From: Pirellulales bacterium
GTDB lineage: Bacteria > Planctomycetota > Planctomycetia > Pirellulales > JADZDJ01
DNA: 36,051 nt
Direction: 5' to 3'
Assembly: GCA_035656635.1 (NCBI GenBank)
Contig: DASRSD010000140.1
Span: forward strand, 1-36,051
The position numbers and the translations under genes are program-made. Below the pieces are notes generated by a model. It ran no database searches and was not told the DNA's origin. It was given only the letters and a program-made list of their open reading frames with translations. Each line of letters opens with the position of its first letter. The first letter of the stretch is position 1. Positions 27,167 through 35,003 of the stretch are shown piece by piece.

Positions 27167-27574
27167 ATGTCCATCTTCGGCATCGGCACCGATATTGTAG
27201 AATGCCTGCGCATCGCTCAAATGATCGAGCGGCATGGGGAGCTGTTCATCGCTCGGGTTTACACGCCGCACGAAATCGAATATTGCCAAAACCGCAAGCA
27301 AGCCACGCAGCATTTTGCCGGCCGATGGGCGGCAAAAGAGGCCGTGCTTAAAGCCCTGGGCACCGGTTGGCGGCGTGGCATTAGTTGGCGCGACGTGGAA
27401 GTTCACAACTTGCGGTCCGGATCGCCCACCGTAGCAATGCATGGCGGAGCCCGAGAATTTATGGATCAGGCGGGCGTGACGAACGTCATGATTAGCATTT
27501 CTCACTGCCGCAGCCATGCCACGGCATACGCTCTTGCGCTGGGCGGCGAGAAAATGGCTGACGGCGCCAAATAG
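27167..27574 (+). CDS. acpS: Holo-[acyl-carrier-protein] synthase
   Basis: Transfers 4'-phosphopantetheine from CoA to ACP, needed for fatty acid synthesis. It has 135 residues, close to E. coli AcpS (126). The magnesium-binding Asp9 is in GIGTDIVE. FAGRWAAKEAVLKALGTG has Glu58 and Lys57/Lys62. SISHCRSHATAYAL is the conserved C-terminal strand. The start lacks a Shine-Dalgarno motif and follows a pyrimidine-rich leader. It faces topA convergently across a palindromic repeat. Confidence 0.95.
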   Translation: MSIFGIGTDIVECLRIAQMIERHGELFIARVYTPHEIEYCQNRKQATQHFAGRWAAKEAVLKALGTGWRRGISWRDVEVHNLRSGSPTVAMHGGAREFMDQAGVTNVMISISHCRSHATAYALALGGEKMADGAK

Positions 27575-27590
27575 CCGGCCAGTGAAGCAC

Positions 27591-27663
27591 GAATGACCAA
27601 GCACCTATGACCCATAAGAAAGTCGGCGAGCAATATCTCATTGGTCATTGGGATTTGGTCATT
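27591..27663. repeat. Inverted AATGACCAA-word repeat between acpS and topA
   Basis: GAATGACCAAGCACC at 27591 pairs with TTGGTCATT at 27641-27649 and again at 27655-27663. It is the same word family as inside the 12.8-kb palindrome. It lies between convergent stop codons and could fold in either transcript. Confidence 0.7.
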
Positions 27664-27678
27664 GGTCCTTCTCGACCT

Positions 27679-30384
27679 TTACGCCGATTTCGATGCCACA
27701 GCCCGCCGCGACTTCCCTCCACTGGGCTTGGCTTTACTTTCCTTCGCTCCGCCGCTTTTGGCTGCGTTTGACTTTCCGCCGCGGCGCGCGCCCCGTTTCT
27801 GCGATGGACCAGCGGCCGCCCGTTCGGCCAATAGCCGCAGTGCAAACTCGAAGGTTACCTCTTCCGGCGTGGTATTTTTCGGCACCGAGGCGTTGGTAAC
27901 GCCGTCGGTCACATATTGGCCGTAGCGGCCGTCGAGCAATTGCACCGGATTTTTGGTGACCGGCGAAGGATCGAACACCTTCAGCGGTTCCTTCTTGGCG
28001 CCAAAGCCGCGCCGCTGAGCCTTGGGTTGCTTGAGCAGCTCCAGCGCCTCGTTGAAAGTGACCTCTAGCGGCGAAACGCCTGCCGGCAAGGAGCGTGTTT
28101 CCTCGCCGCACTTAATGTATGGTCCAAACCGGCCGTTGAATGCGGTTACGGTTTGACCGTTTTCCGGATGCGTTCCCAAATTGCGCGGCAGGCTCAGCAG
28201 CTTAAGCGCCGTGGCCAGATCGATGTTCTCCAGCGCCATGCCTTTGAGCAGCGAGGCATTTTGGGGCTTCTCTTCGTCATCGGGCGTGCCCCGTTGAATA
28301 TACGGTCCGAAGCGGCCCACTTTCAAAAATACCGGCTTGCCGGTTTCCGGACAAACGCCCAACGGCTCTTCCGCTTGCGAGGCGTGCGAGAATAGCTCGC
28401 GGCATTTTTCCAGCGTAAGCTCTTCCGGCGCCAGCCCCTCGGGCAACGATGCCCGTTGCTCTCCTTGCTCGATGAACGGACCATAGCGGCCCACGCGCAC
28501 ATAAAGGGGCGGCTCGCCTTTTGGTTCCGACAACAACACCCGGCTGACATCGCGGGCGTCGATTTCGTCGATTTTTTTGTCCAAATGTTTTTTCAACCCC
28601 GGTTGGCCGTTGCCGAAATAAAACTTTCGCAAGTAATCTGCCTGGGCTTGCTCGCCGCGACTAATGGCATCCAAATCGTCTTCCATTTGTGCCGTGAAGC
28701 CATAATCGACTAATTCCTGCAGGTGCTTTTCCAACAACTGCGTGACTGCGAAGGCCGTCCAGGTGGGCACCAGGGCGCCCCCCTTCTTAAACACGTAGTT
28801 GCGCGCTTGAATGGTGTCGATGATGGTGGCGTACGTGCTGGGTCGACCAATGCCCAACTCTTCTAGCGCCCGGGTAAGCGCGGCTTCGCTGAAACGCCCC
28901 GAGGGTTGCGTGGTGTGGCTTTTCGGCTCCAAGCCATTGCCGGCCAATTGCAATTTCTCTCCTTGTTCCAACGAGGGCAGAACCGCTTCTCGATCGGCCA
29001 ATTCCGCCTCCGGATCGTCGGAGCCTTCCACATAGGCCCGCAAGTAACCGGGGAATTCGATCGTCTTGCCCGCCGCGGTAAATTCCGCGCCGCCGCCGGC
29101 AATGGTGACAGTAATGCGTTGGCCGCGGCAATCGACCATTTGGCTGGCCATGGTCCGCTTCCAGATCAAATCGTACAGCTTGAACTCGTCGGGGTTGAGG
29201 CCGGCACGCAATTGCTCGGGAAAATCGAACGGGCTGCCGGCGGGGCGAATGGCCTCGTGCGCTTCCTGGGCATTTTTCACTTTGGTCGCATACACGCGCG
29301 GGCTTTGCGGCAGATATTCCGCGCCGTATTGCGAAGCCACTAATGACCGCGCCGTTTCGATGGCCACGCTGGCCAAGTTGGTTGAGTCGGTGCGCATGTA
29401 CGTGATGTGGCCGTTTTCGTACAAGCTTTGCGCCCCCTGCATGGTGCGGCGGGCCGTAAAGCCCAACTTGCGATTGGCTTCCTGCTGCAGCGTGCTGGTG
29501 GTAAACGGCGGATAAGGCTTGGACGTGTACGGTTTCACTTCCAGCGAAGCAACGCGAAACTCTGCGCCGCGCAATCGCTGGGCAAGTTCCTGCGTCTCTT
29601 TCTCATCCAGCTGCAGCAGGCCGGAATCTTTTAATTTTCCGGTGGCAGAGTCGAAATCTTTTCCAGCCGGAATTTGCTTACCGTTGACCGCAATCAACGT
29701 GGCCGCAAATTGCGTTTTGGCAGCATTGGCGAATGTGGCCAGCAAGTCCCAGTACGTGGCGGAATGAAATGCCATCCGCTGCCGTTCCCGCTCCACAATT
29801 AACCTCACGGCCACGCTTTGCACCCGGCCGGCGGAGAGCTTGGGCCGCACCTTGCGCCATAACAGCGGCGATACTTCGTAACCATACAGCCGATCCAAAA
29901 TGCGGCGCGTTTCCTGGGCCCGGACCAGGTCTTGATCAATATCGCGCGGATGCTGCAGCGCCTCCTGAATGGCGCCTTTGGTAATTTCGTGAAACACGAG
30001 CCGGTGGACAGGAACCTTTGGCTGCAGCACTTCGTTCAGGTGCCAACTAATGGCTTCCCCTTCACGGTCTTCGTCCGTCGCTAGATATAGGTCTTTCGCG
30101 TCTTTGACCAGGCTGCGAAGTTTTTTGACGTGAGCCGTTTTGCCATGCGGGATAACATAAAGCGGATCAAAATTTTTCTCCACATTCACGCCCAGCCGCG
30201 ACCAGGCCTGGTCCTTAAATTCAGCCGGAATCTCCTTGGCGCCCTGCGGCAAATCGCGAATGTGCCCAATGCTGGCCTCAACGGTGAAGTCGCGGCCCAG
30301 GAACTTGCTGATGGTGCGGGCCTTCGCAGGCGATTCAACAATCACCAAACTCTTTGCGCCGGCTTTGGGGGTTTTTTTCGCCAT
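27679..30384 (-). CDS. topA: DNA topoisomerase I
   Basis: A type IA topoisomerase that relaxes negative supercoils. It has 901 residues. The TOPRIM domain begins SLVIVESPAKARTISKFLG (Glu17) and continues to YLATDEDREGEAISWHL (Asp104, Asp106, Glu108). The active-site tyrosine is Tyr329 in HITYMRTDSTNL. RPKLSAGRVQSVAVRLIV and STLQQEANRKLGF are further family landmarks. The C-terminal third lacks the tetracysteine zinc fingers of E. coli TopA. It instead has about four copies of a GRFGPYI-type repeat (VGRYGPFIEQG, VGRFGPYIQRG, NGRFGPYIKCG, DGRYGQYVTDG) and then a Lys/Ala/Ser-rich basic tail. That architecture is known in planctomycetes, actinobacteria and others. Confidence 0.96.
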   Translation of the reverse strand: MAKKTPKAGAKSLVIVESPAKARTISKFLGRDFTVEASIGHIRDLPQGAKEIPAEFKDQAWSRLGVNVEKNFDPLYVIPHGKTAHVKKLRSLVKDAKDLYLATDEDREGEAISWHLNEVLQPKVPVHRLVFHEITKGAIQEALQHPRDIDQDLVRAQETRRILDRLYGYEVSPLLWRKVRPKLSAGRVQSVAVRLIVERERQRMAFHSATYWDLLATFANAAKTQFAATLIAVNGKQIPAGKDFDSATGKLKDSGLLQLDEKETQELAQRLRGAEFRVASLEVKPYTSKPYPPFTTSTLQQEANRKLGFTARRTMQGAQSLYENGHITYMRTDSTNLASVAIETARSLVASQYGAEYLPQSPRVYATKVKNAQEAHEAIRPAGSPFDFPEQLRAGLNPDEFKLYDLIWKRTMASQMVDCRGQRITVTIAGGGAEFTAAGKTIEFPGYLRAYVEGSDDPEAELADREAVLPSLEQGEKLQLAGNGLEPKSHTTQPSGRFSEAALTRALEELGIGRPSTYATIIDTIQARNYVFKKGGALVPTWTAFAVTQLLEKHLQELVDYGFTAQMEDDLDAISRGEQAQADYLRKFYFGNGQPGLKKHLDKKIDEIDARDVSRVLLSEPKGEPPLYVRVGRYGPFIEQGEQRASLPEGLAPEELTLEKCRELFSHASQAEEPLGVCPETGKPVFLKVGRFGPYIQRGTPDDEEKPQNASLLKGMALENIDLATALKLLSLPRNLGTHPENGQTVTAFNGRFGPYIKCGEETRSLPAGVSPLEVTFNEALELLKQPKAQRRGFGAKKEPLKVFDPSPVTKNPVQLLDGRYGQYVTDGVTNASVPKNTTPEEVTFEFALRLLAERAAAGPSQKRGARRGGKSNAAKSGGAKESKAKPSGGKSRRAVASKSA

Positions 30385-30913
30385 AAATACCGAGGTGAAT
30401 GGATGTTAAAGCTGTTCGTCTGGGAAGTATGGGATATTTGCCAGCACGATTTTTTAATTCTTAACGATCTACCACAAAACTATGTGATGATTGGACTTGC
30501 ACGCTTCTATTTGTCGAAAATACCTGGAAACTTCTCGATTTTTACCCTGCAATCGTTACGACCGGACCTAGCGCCGGTTCGGATCACTGTCAGCGGATTC
30601 TATGCCGCCGGCCGGCTTCCGCCTATGCGTTGTCGCCAAACACCGAGCGTTTTTTTTGCGCGAAACTAAAATCAAAACAACCACTGCACACGCGCCGCTT
30701 CGCTTGACTGGGATTGCATTTACGTCATGTAGCGCTACAATCGGCGTCTCCGAAATTGAATCTTTGGTATTCCGCTGCAGCCTTAATCGCATACAACCCG
30801 GGCACGTTGGTTGTCAAGCCATCTTTGCCTTTCGACCAGAACCAACGCCCCCGCGTAAACAAGGATATTGGGCGAAATGAAGCGCCCGCGCGGCTTCCTT
30901 TTAGGAACACCCT
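30385..30913. promoter_or_regulatory. Divergent promoter region topA / SurA-like gene
   Basis: This 529-base gap between divergent starts has no credible gene. A possible promoter for the rightward gene is TTGCAT (30714-30719), 16 bases, TACAAT (30736-30741). A perfect 12-bp palindrome, TGTAGCGCTACA (30728-30739), overlaps the -10 and could be an operator. A run of eight T residues at about 30651 is not preceded by a clear stem. AGGAA (30903-30907) is the ribosome-binding site of the downstream gene. Confidence 0.45.
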
Positions 30914-33601
30914 ATGGCCAGTCCGTTTCGCACGTTTCGCAAAAATCAGAAGGCTTGGATGGTCGTGTTGACCATCCTCAGCATGTTTGCCTTCGTCGTT
31001 TTGGGTTCCTCCGGCCGCATGGGCAGCGCGCTGGGCAAGCGCGAAGATCCCGAAATTTTTACGTGGGATTTTGGGACCGTTCATCGCAGCGATTTAAATT
31101 ATCGCAAAACGGTTTTGCATGCGTTAAATCAATTTCTGTTAGCTGCCTGCACGCAAGCCGGACTAACGCCGCAGCAGGCTGCCCAATACCAAATTCCCAT
31201 CACGGAACAGAACATGGTTGCGACCATGTTGCTCGATAAAAAGGCCGAGCAAATGGGAATTGTCGTCAGCGACGCCGTCGCCAACAGCTACATTAACACT
31301 CTCACCGAGAACAAGCTGAGTCCACAGGAATTGGCCAACATCGTTCGGAATGTATCGCAGCACTACGATGGCATTGGTCAGAGCCAACTGTTCGATGCGC
31401 TGCGAATGCAAATGGCTGCAAATTATGCCCAGCGGGCTTTCAGTCCGCTTTTGAATCGCATCCAGCAGTTCGGCCAGGGCATGCAGTTTGCCGTCTTCCA
31501 CGGCGATACTCCTGGCGACCGCTGGGATTACTTCTGCCGCTTAAACCGCAAAGTAACGGCGCAATTTCTGCCGGTGGCGGTGAATAAATTTGTGGATCAA
31601 ATTCCTGATCCCAGCCCGGAACAACTGAAAAGCTTTTACGAGCAATACAAAACCGCCGAGCCCGATCCGAACAGCCCCAACCCTGGTTTCCGTCAGCCGT
31701 TCAAAGCGAAGTTCCAGTACATCAAGGCAGATTACGAGCAACTGCTGGCTGCCGAATCGCCGAAAATTACGCAGCAGGAAATTAAAGATTATTACGACAA
31801 TCACCAGGAAGAATTCAAAAAGACCAAGCTCCCCGAACTGCCCGGCGATAAAGAATCGACCGAGGGCCCGTCCGAAAGCAAAGCAGGCGAAAAAGCCGCC
31901 GGAGGAACAAAAACCGACGAGGTGAAATCGAAATCGGGCGAGACGAAATCGACCGATTCCAAAGCGAGCGACGCAAAATCTTCTGATTCCAAATCAAGTG
32001 CCGCCAAATCCGACGCTGGCAAATCGGGCAGCACAAAATCGAGCGATTCGAAATCGGGCGATTTGAAAGGCGGCGCGAAGGGAGATCAAAAAACGGGCGG
32101 CGCCAAGAGTGACGCCAAATCTTCCGACGCCAAAAAATCGGACAGCCAGAAAAAATCGGACGATCAAACGAAGTCAGGGAGCGATAAGCAATCGAGCGTT
32201 TTCCCTGCGGCTTCGCCCGCCGGAAAATTAACGATGACGACCTCGCTAAACGGCGAGCAGTTAGCGCTGGCCGATGCTCCGCCTGCCACGCAAGGCCCGG
32301 CCACACAAGCCCCGGCGACCCAACCGCCAGCAGCCAAATCGTCGGTCCCCGCTGCTGCCGACGCCAAAGCGCCTGCGGCAAAATCAGCCGCTGCCCCGTC
32401 GACCGCAAAATCTCCTATTGCGAAGTCTGCCGACGCCAAATCGGCCGGTGGCAAGACGGATGCAAAGTCCACAGACGCCAAATCATCGGACGCGAAAACG
32501 GCGGATACTAAGTCCACGGATGCTAAATCCTCTGCCGCCCACGCAGCGGAAGGAAAGACCCCGGCTGCCGAGCCGCCTGTCGAATACGATCCGCTCGATA
32601 AAGTTGCCGACACCATTCGCAATCGGCTGGCGCAACAACAGGTCGATAAGCAGGTTGACGATGCCTTCTCCGCCATTGAATCGCAAATTCTGCAGTACAA
32701 CCGCGGCCTGGAAACCTATCGGGCGGCAGTGAGTCGCGGCAACAAAACGGCCAAAAAGCCGGAACCGCCCGACCTTACAGCATTAGCCAAGCCCTACGGA
32801 TTGGAAGCCAAAGAAACCGACCTGGTTTCAATCCTGGATGCGTACAATCACACCGATTTGGGCAAATCGCGCCGTTCGCTGGTGGCTGGCGATTACACCG
32901 CGCCCTCGTTTGTGCAACTGGCCTATCAACTCGATTCCAGCGGTCAGCCGATGTTGGCCATCTTTCAACCGCAGCGCAGCGACGACAACGACAACAACCG
33001 CTACCTGTGGTGGAAAATTGCCGACGAAACTGCTCGCACGCCGACGCTGGAAGAGATTAAGCCGGAAGTCACTTTGCGCTGGAAAATGGTTCAAGCGCGC
33101 AAGCCGGCATTGGCCAAAGCCAACGAAGACGCTGCCGAAGCCCGCAAACTCAAAGAAACTTTGAAGGAAGCCTTCGGCTCCGCGCCCGATAATGGCTTAG
33201 TTACCGCCGGGCCGTTCAGTTGGCTCACGCAACCGGTCGGACAACTCTTCGGGGCGCCCCGACTCACGCAAGTATCCGGCCTGGAGCAAGTGGGCTTCGA
33301 TTTTATGAAAAGCGTGTTCACATTGAAAACCAGCGAAACCGGAGTGGCCGCCAACGAACCGCAAACCATTTATTACGTGGTGCAAATCGAAAGCGAAGAA
33401 CCCACGCTGGACGCGCTCCATGAGGAATTCCTGACTAAAATGTCCAACGACATGTCAGTCATTCCTTACGCCTACGTGGGCGCCCAAGAAAATGGCGGTC
33501 TGATGACCGCCTGGTTTAAGGAAGTGCAGAACGAATTCGGCTACCAGCTGGCGCCCGGCGAAACGCTATCCGAAAGCCGCAGTGCCGCTGCGGAAGATTA
33601 A
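30914..33601 (+). CDS. Membrane-anchored SurA/PpiD-like protein with long Lys/Ser/Asp/Ala-rich insert
   Basis: 895 residues. An N-terminal cytoplasmic stub and one helix (about 13-33, KAWMVVLTILSMFAFVVLGS) anchor it, as in PpiD. Residues about 35-300 are helical and SurA-N-like, ending in KITQQEIKDYYDNHQEEFKK, a typical chaperone-to-foldase junction. From about 303 to 552 runs about 250 residues of low complexity (KSSDAKSSDSK and AKSADAK words, then Ala/Pro/Thr stretches). The ordered part resumes at PPVEYDPLDKVADTIRNRLAQ and contains Trp- and Gln-rich segments of unclear fold. I see no clear parvulin active-site signature, so isomerase activity is doubtful. Role inferred: envelope protein folding. 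Ribosome site AGGAA; the TPR gene follows after 27 bases. Confidence 0.8.
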   Translation: MASPFRTFRKNQKAWMVVLTILSMFAFVVLGSSGRMGSALGKREDPEIFTWDFGTVHRSDLNYRKTVLHALNQFLLAACTQAGLTPQQAAQYQIPITEQNMVATMLLDKKAEQMGIVVSDAVANSYINTLTENKLSPQELANIVRNVSQHYDGIGQSQLFDALRMQMAANYAQRAFSPLLNRIQQFGQGMQFAVFHGDTPGDRWDYFCRLNRKVTAQFLPVAVNKFVDQIPDPSPEQLKSFYEQYKTAEPDPNSPNPGFRQPFKAKFQYIKADYEQLLAAESPKITQQEIKDYYDNHQEEFKKTKLPELPGDKESTEGPSESKAGEKAAGGTKTDEVKSKSGETKSTDSKASDAKSSDSKSSAAKSDAGKSGSTKSSDSKSGDLKGGAKGDQKTGGAKSDAKSSDAKKSDSQKKSDDQTKSGSDKQSSVFPAASPAGKLTMTTSLNGEQLALADAPPATQGPATQAPATQPPAAKSSVPAAADAKAPAAKSAAAPSTAKSPIAKSADAKSAGGKTDAKSTDAKSSDAKTADTKSTDAKSSAAHAAEGKTPAAEPPVEYDPLDKVADTIRNRLAQQQVDKQVDDAFSAIESQILQYNRGLETYRAAVSRGNKTAKKPEPPDLTALAKPYGLEAKETDLVSILDAYNHTDLGKSRRSLVAGDYTAPSFVQLAYQLDSSGQPMLAIFQPQRSDDNDNNRYLWWKIADETARTPTLEEIKPEVTLRWKMVQARKPALAKANEDAAEARKLKETLKEAFGSAPDNGLVTAGPFSWLTQPVGQLFGAPRLTQVSGLEQVGFDFMKSVFTLKTSETGVAANEPQTIYYVVQIESEEPTLDALHEEFLTKMSNDMSVIPYAYVGAQENGGLMTAWFKEVQNEFGYQLAPGETLSESRSAAAED
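31890..32550 (+). repeat. Degenerate coding repeat (Lys-Ser-Asp-Ala words)
   Basis: Within the SurA-like gene, variants of AAATCnnnCGAn and GACGCCAAATC recur dozens of times. They encode SSDSK, SSDAK, SADAK, STDAK and similar pentapeptides. The reading frame is kept throughout. It probably grew by slippage and recombination. Confidence 0.8.
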
Positions 33602-33628
33602 GCTCTCTGGACCCGTTGCCTACGCGCC

Positions 33629-34015
33629 ATGGCTTCCTCGTCACGAGTTTTAAAATCGCGGGAGCTTCCTCAGGCATTACGTTTAGCGCAAGCCGGTCGC
33701 CGCCGCGAAGCCATTGTGCTACTGCGCGAACTCTCCCAGCAGCACCCCACAGACGCCTTGGTTTGGTTCCATTTGGGCGCCATGCTCGATGCCAGCGGAA
33801 AAATGCGCGAAGCCATTCCCTGTTATTTGCGGGCCTTGCGGCTGAATCCGCGGCATCCGCAGCATTACGAAATGTGCCTGTACCTGTGCAGTTCGTATCG
33901 TAAAACGGATCGTCCGGTGGCCGCGCGGCGCTGGCTCAACCAAGCAAAAACATTCCATCGCGACACCTCGCTCCAGCGCAGGCTGGAACGCTTGCTAAAT
34001 TCTGGACGGTCATAA
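33629..34015 (+). CDS. Small TPR-repeat protein
   Basis: 128 residues with tetratricopeptide repeats. One full repeat is ALVWFHLGAMLDASGKMREAIPCYLRALRLNPRHP (about 43-77), flanked by partial repeats (ALRLAQAGRRREAIVLLRELSQQHP before, and YLCSSYRKTDRPVAARRWLNQAK after). TPRs mediate protein-protein binding, so it may be an adaptor for the upstream envelope protein, with which it is likely co-transcribed. No signal peptide; basic C-terminus. A bidirectional terminator lies about 45 bases after the stop. Confidence 0.85.
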   Translation: MASSSRVLKSRELPQALRLAQAGRRREAIVLLRELSQQHPTDALVWFHLGAMLDASGKMREAIPCYLRALRLNPRHPQHYEMCLYLCSSYRKTDRPVAARRWLNQAKTFHRDTSLQRRLERLLNSGRS

Positions 34016-34036
34016 AACCAACGCGCCGATAATTTT

Positions 34037-34157
34037 GGTGGTCGCCTAATATGAAAAAATGCAGGCGTCTGTCTCCAGACGCCTGCTGTTTTCTCGAACA
34101 AAAGCGGCTGTGGACAGCCGTCGCTACATTGCCGAGCGGCCAAATTAGGCGACCATC
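34037..34157. repeat. Nested palindromic element enclosing two hairpins
   Basis: Outer arms GGTGGTCGCCTAAT (about 34037-34050) and ATTAGGCGACCATC (about 34144-34157) match at 13 of 14 positions. Inside are the 11-bp terminator stem (34061-34086) and a perfect CGGCTG/CAGCCG hairpin (34105-34120). It resembles a MITE or composite terminator between two convergent genes. Confidence 0.75.
34061..34093. terminator. Bidirectional intrinsic terminator
   Basis: GCAGGCGTCTG, loop TCTC, CAGACGCCTGC: a perfect 11-bp stem at 34061-34086. On the plus strand it is followed by TGTTTTC, and on the minus strand by ATTTTTTC. It would end both the TPR gene and the small basic-protein gene. Confidence 0.85.
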
Positions 34158-34162
34158 ATTTT

Positions 34163-34336
34163 TTAATCCAGGCCGATCAAATGCTTCACGGTCTCGACGA
34201 CCGTTTTACGCCGCTTGACGCGCCGAGTACGCCGCTTTTTGACGTTCGCCTTAACGCGGACGGTCGCTTTCTTGATCGCTTTGCCGCGAGCTTCCTGCCT
34301 TGCCGCCCGGCGTTTCATTGCACGCTTCTTGGCCAT
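34163..34336 (-). CDS. Very basic 57-residue protein
   Basis: It starts at the ATG at 34336, preceded by AAAGGA with 6-base spacing; a longer in-frame start at 34450 lacks such a site. The sequence begins MAKKRAMKRRAARQEARGKA. About 24 of 57 residues are Lys or Arg (42%), with no aromatic residue and no Cys. The last 13 residues form a short hydrophobic helix (TVVETVKHLIGLD). It could bind nucleic acid, or be a small ribosome- or nucleoid-associated protein. I cannot name a family. A terminator follows, so it is its own transcription unit. Confidence 0.72.
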   Translation of the reverse strand: MAKKRAMKRRAARQEARGKAIKKATVRVKANVKKRRTRRVKRRKTVVETVKHLIGLD

Positions 34337-34713
34337 GGTTAATCCTTTGAATTGAAGTGAACTATTTTGTGCCAGCTTGTTGCCACAATATACAATGGGC
34401 CTTTTGGAAGACAAGCGCCGCTGTGGCCAGCTTCTGTCTGAAGACCCCATTTATACAAGCGAGCGGTAGTGATGCATTTTGAAGTGAACTACATTGGGTG
34501 GCCGGGGGTCGAGTGCCGCCGAGCCCCCCGGAATGCTACCCGCTGGGGGCTCCTTTCGGTCGACCCCAGCCACCCTGCGGAAGCAAAGTGCATCCACGAC
34601 CGCGAGCTGCCAATCGTTGCCTGCGGCACACTATGTGCAGGGCAGTAGTGGGGGGCGTGTAATTTTCTAAAACGATTCGCCTATCAGCGATTCATCTTCC
34701 AGGAGGAAACATC
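34337..34713. other. Divergent intergenic region holding a large palindrome
   Basis: About 377 bases between the divergent small-protein genes. It holds the palindromic element at 34471-34596 and, near the right end, the strong AGGAGGA ribosome site (34701-34707). No promoter pair was convincing, and no gene was seen in it. Confidence 0.5.
34471..34596. repeat. Large palindromic element, REP/MITE-like
   Basis: Three nested arm pairs: GATGCATTTT (34471) with AAAGTGCATC (about 34585-34594); GGGTGGCCGGGGGTCGA (34496-34512) with TCGACCCCAGCCACCC (34560-34575), one bulge and one mismatch; and GAGCCCCC (34521-34528) with GGGGGCTC (34545-34552). It would fold into a long G/C-rich hairpin on either strand. 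I recall GGGTGGCTGGGGGTCGA-type sequences as common in planctomycete genomes, so this may be a dispersed family. Confidence 0.75.
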
Positions 34714-34968
34714 ATGGCTATGCAGAATCAAGCTCAACCCACCAAGGAAGCCCAAAAAACTAAGCGTCCGGACGACCAAGGAGAAATGAATAAAACCGGT
34801 CACGAGAAGCAAAATTCCGGTCAAAACCAAGGTCAGGAATATGGCCAAAACCAGGGACAAAAGCCCATGCGGAATCCGGACGAGCAAAACAAAAATCGCG
34901 ATGAGGGGAACCAACCTCGACGCGAAGAAAAAACTCACAGCGAGCAAGGCAAATCTTGTGGCTCCTGA
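34714..34968 (+). CDS. Disordered Gln/Asn-rich 84-residue protein
   Basis: Supported by the best Shine-Dalgarno sequence of the window (AGGAGGA, 6-base spacing) and a strong terminator just after it. The 84 residues contain 15 Gln and 9 Asn. There is no Leu, Ile, Val, Phe or Trp at all, so no folded core is possible. A GQNQGQ motif occurs at 36-41 and 44-49. Charges are mixed (Lys, Arg, Glu, Asp), and one Cys lies near the end. The composition resembles desiccation- or stress-related hydrophilins. I do not recognise a family; the role is inferred from composition only. Confidence 0.75.
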   Translation: MAMQNQAQPTKEAQKTKRPDDQGEMNKTGHEKQNSGQNQGQEYGQNQGQKPMRNPDEQNKNRDEGNQPRREEKTHSEQGKSCGS

Positions 34969-35003
34969 GTAAATGCGCTCGTCAGAAACTGCTACTTTTT
35001 ATG

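Noticed and set aside
30130-30669. A 179-residue plus-strand open frame overlapping the topA start
   Set aside because: Its first half is antisense to the conserved TOPRIM domain and its second half is AT-rich intergenic DNA.
34684-34947. An 87-residue, strongly hydrophobic open frame on the minus strand
   Set aside because: It is antisense to the 84-residue Gln/Asn-rich gene. Complementing CAA, AAN and GAA codons gives TTG, NTT and TTC, so hydrophobicity is automatic. The sense gene has the strong ribosome site and terminator.
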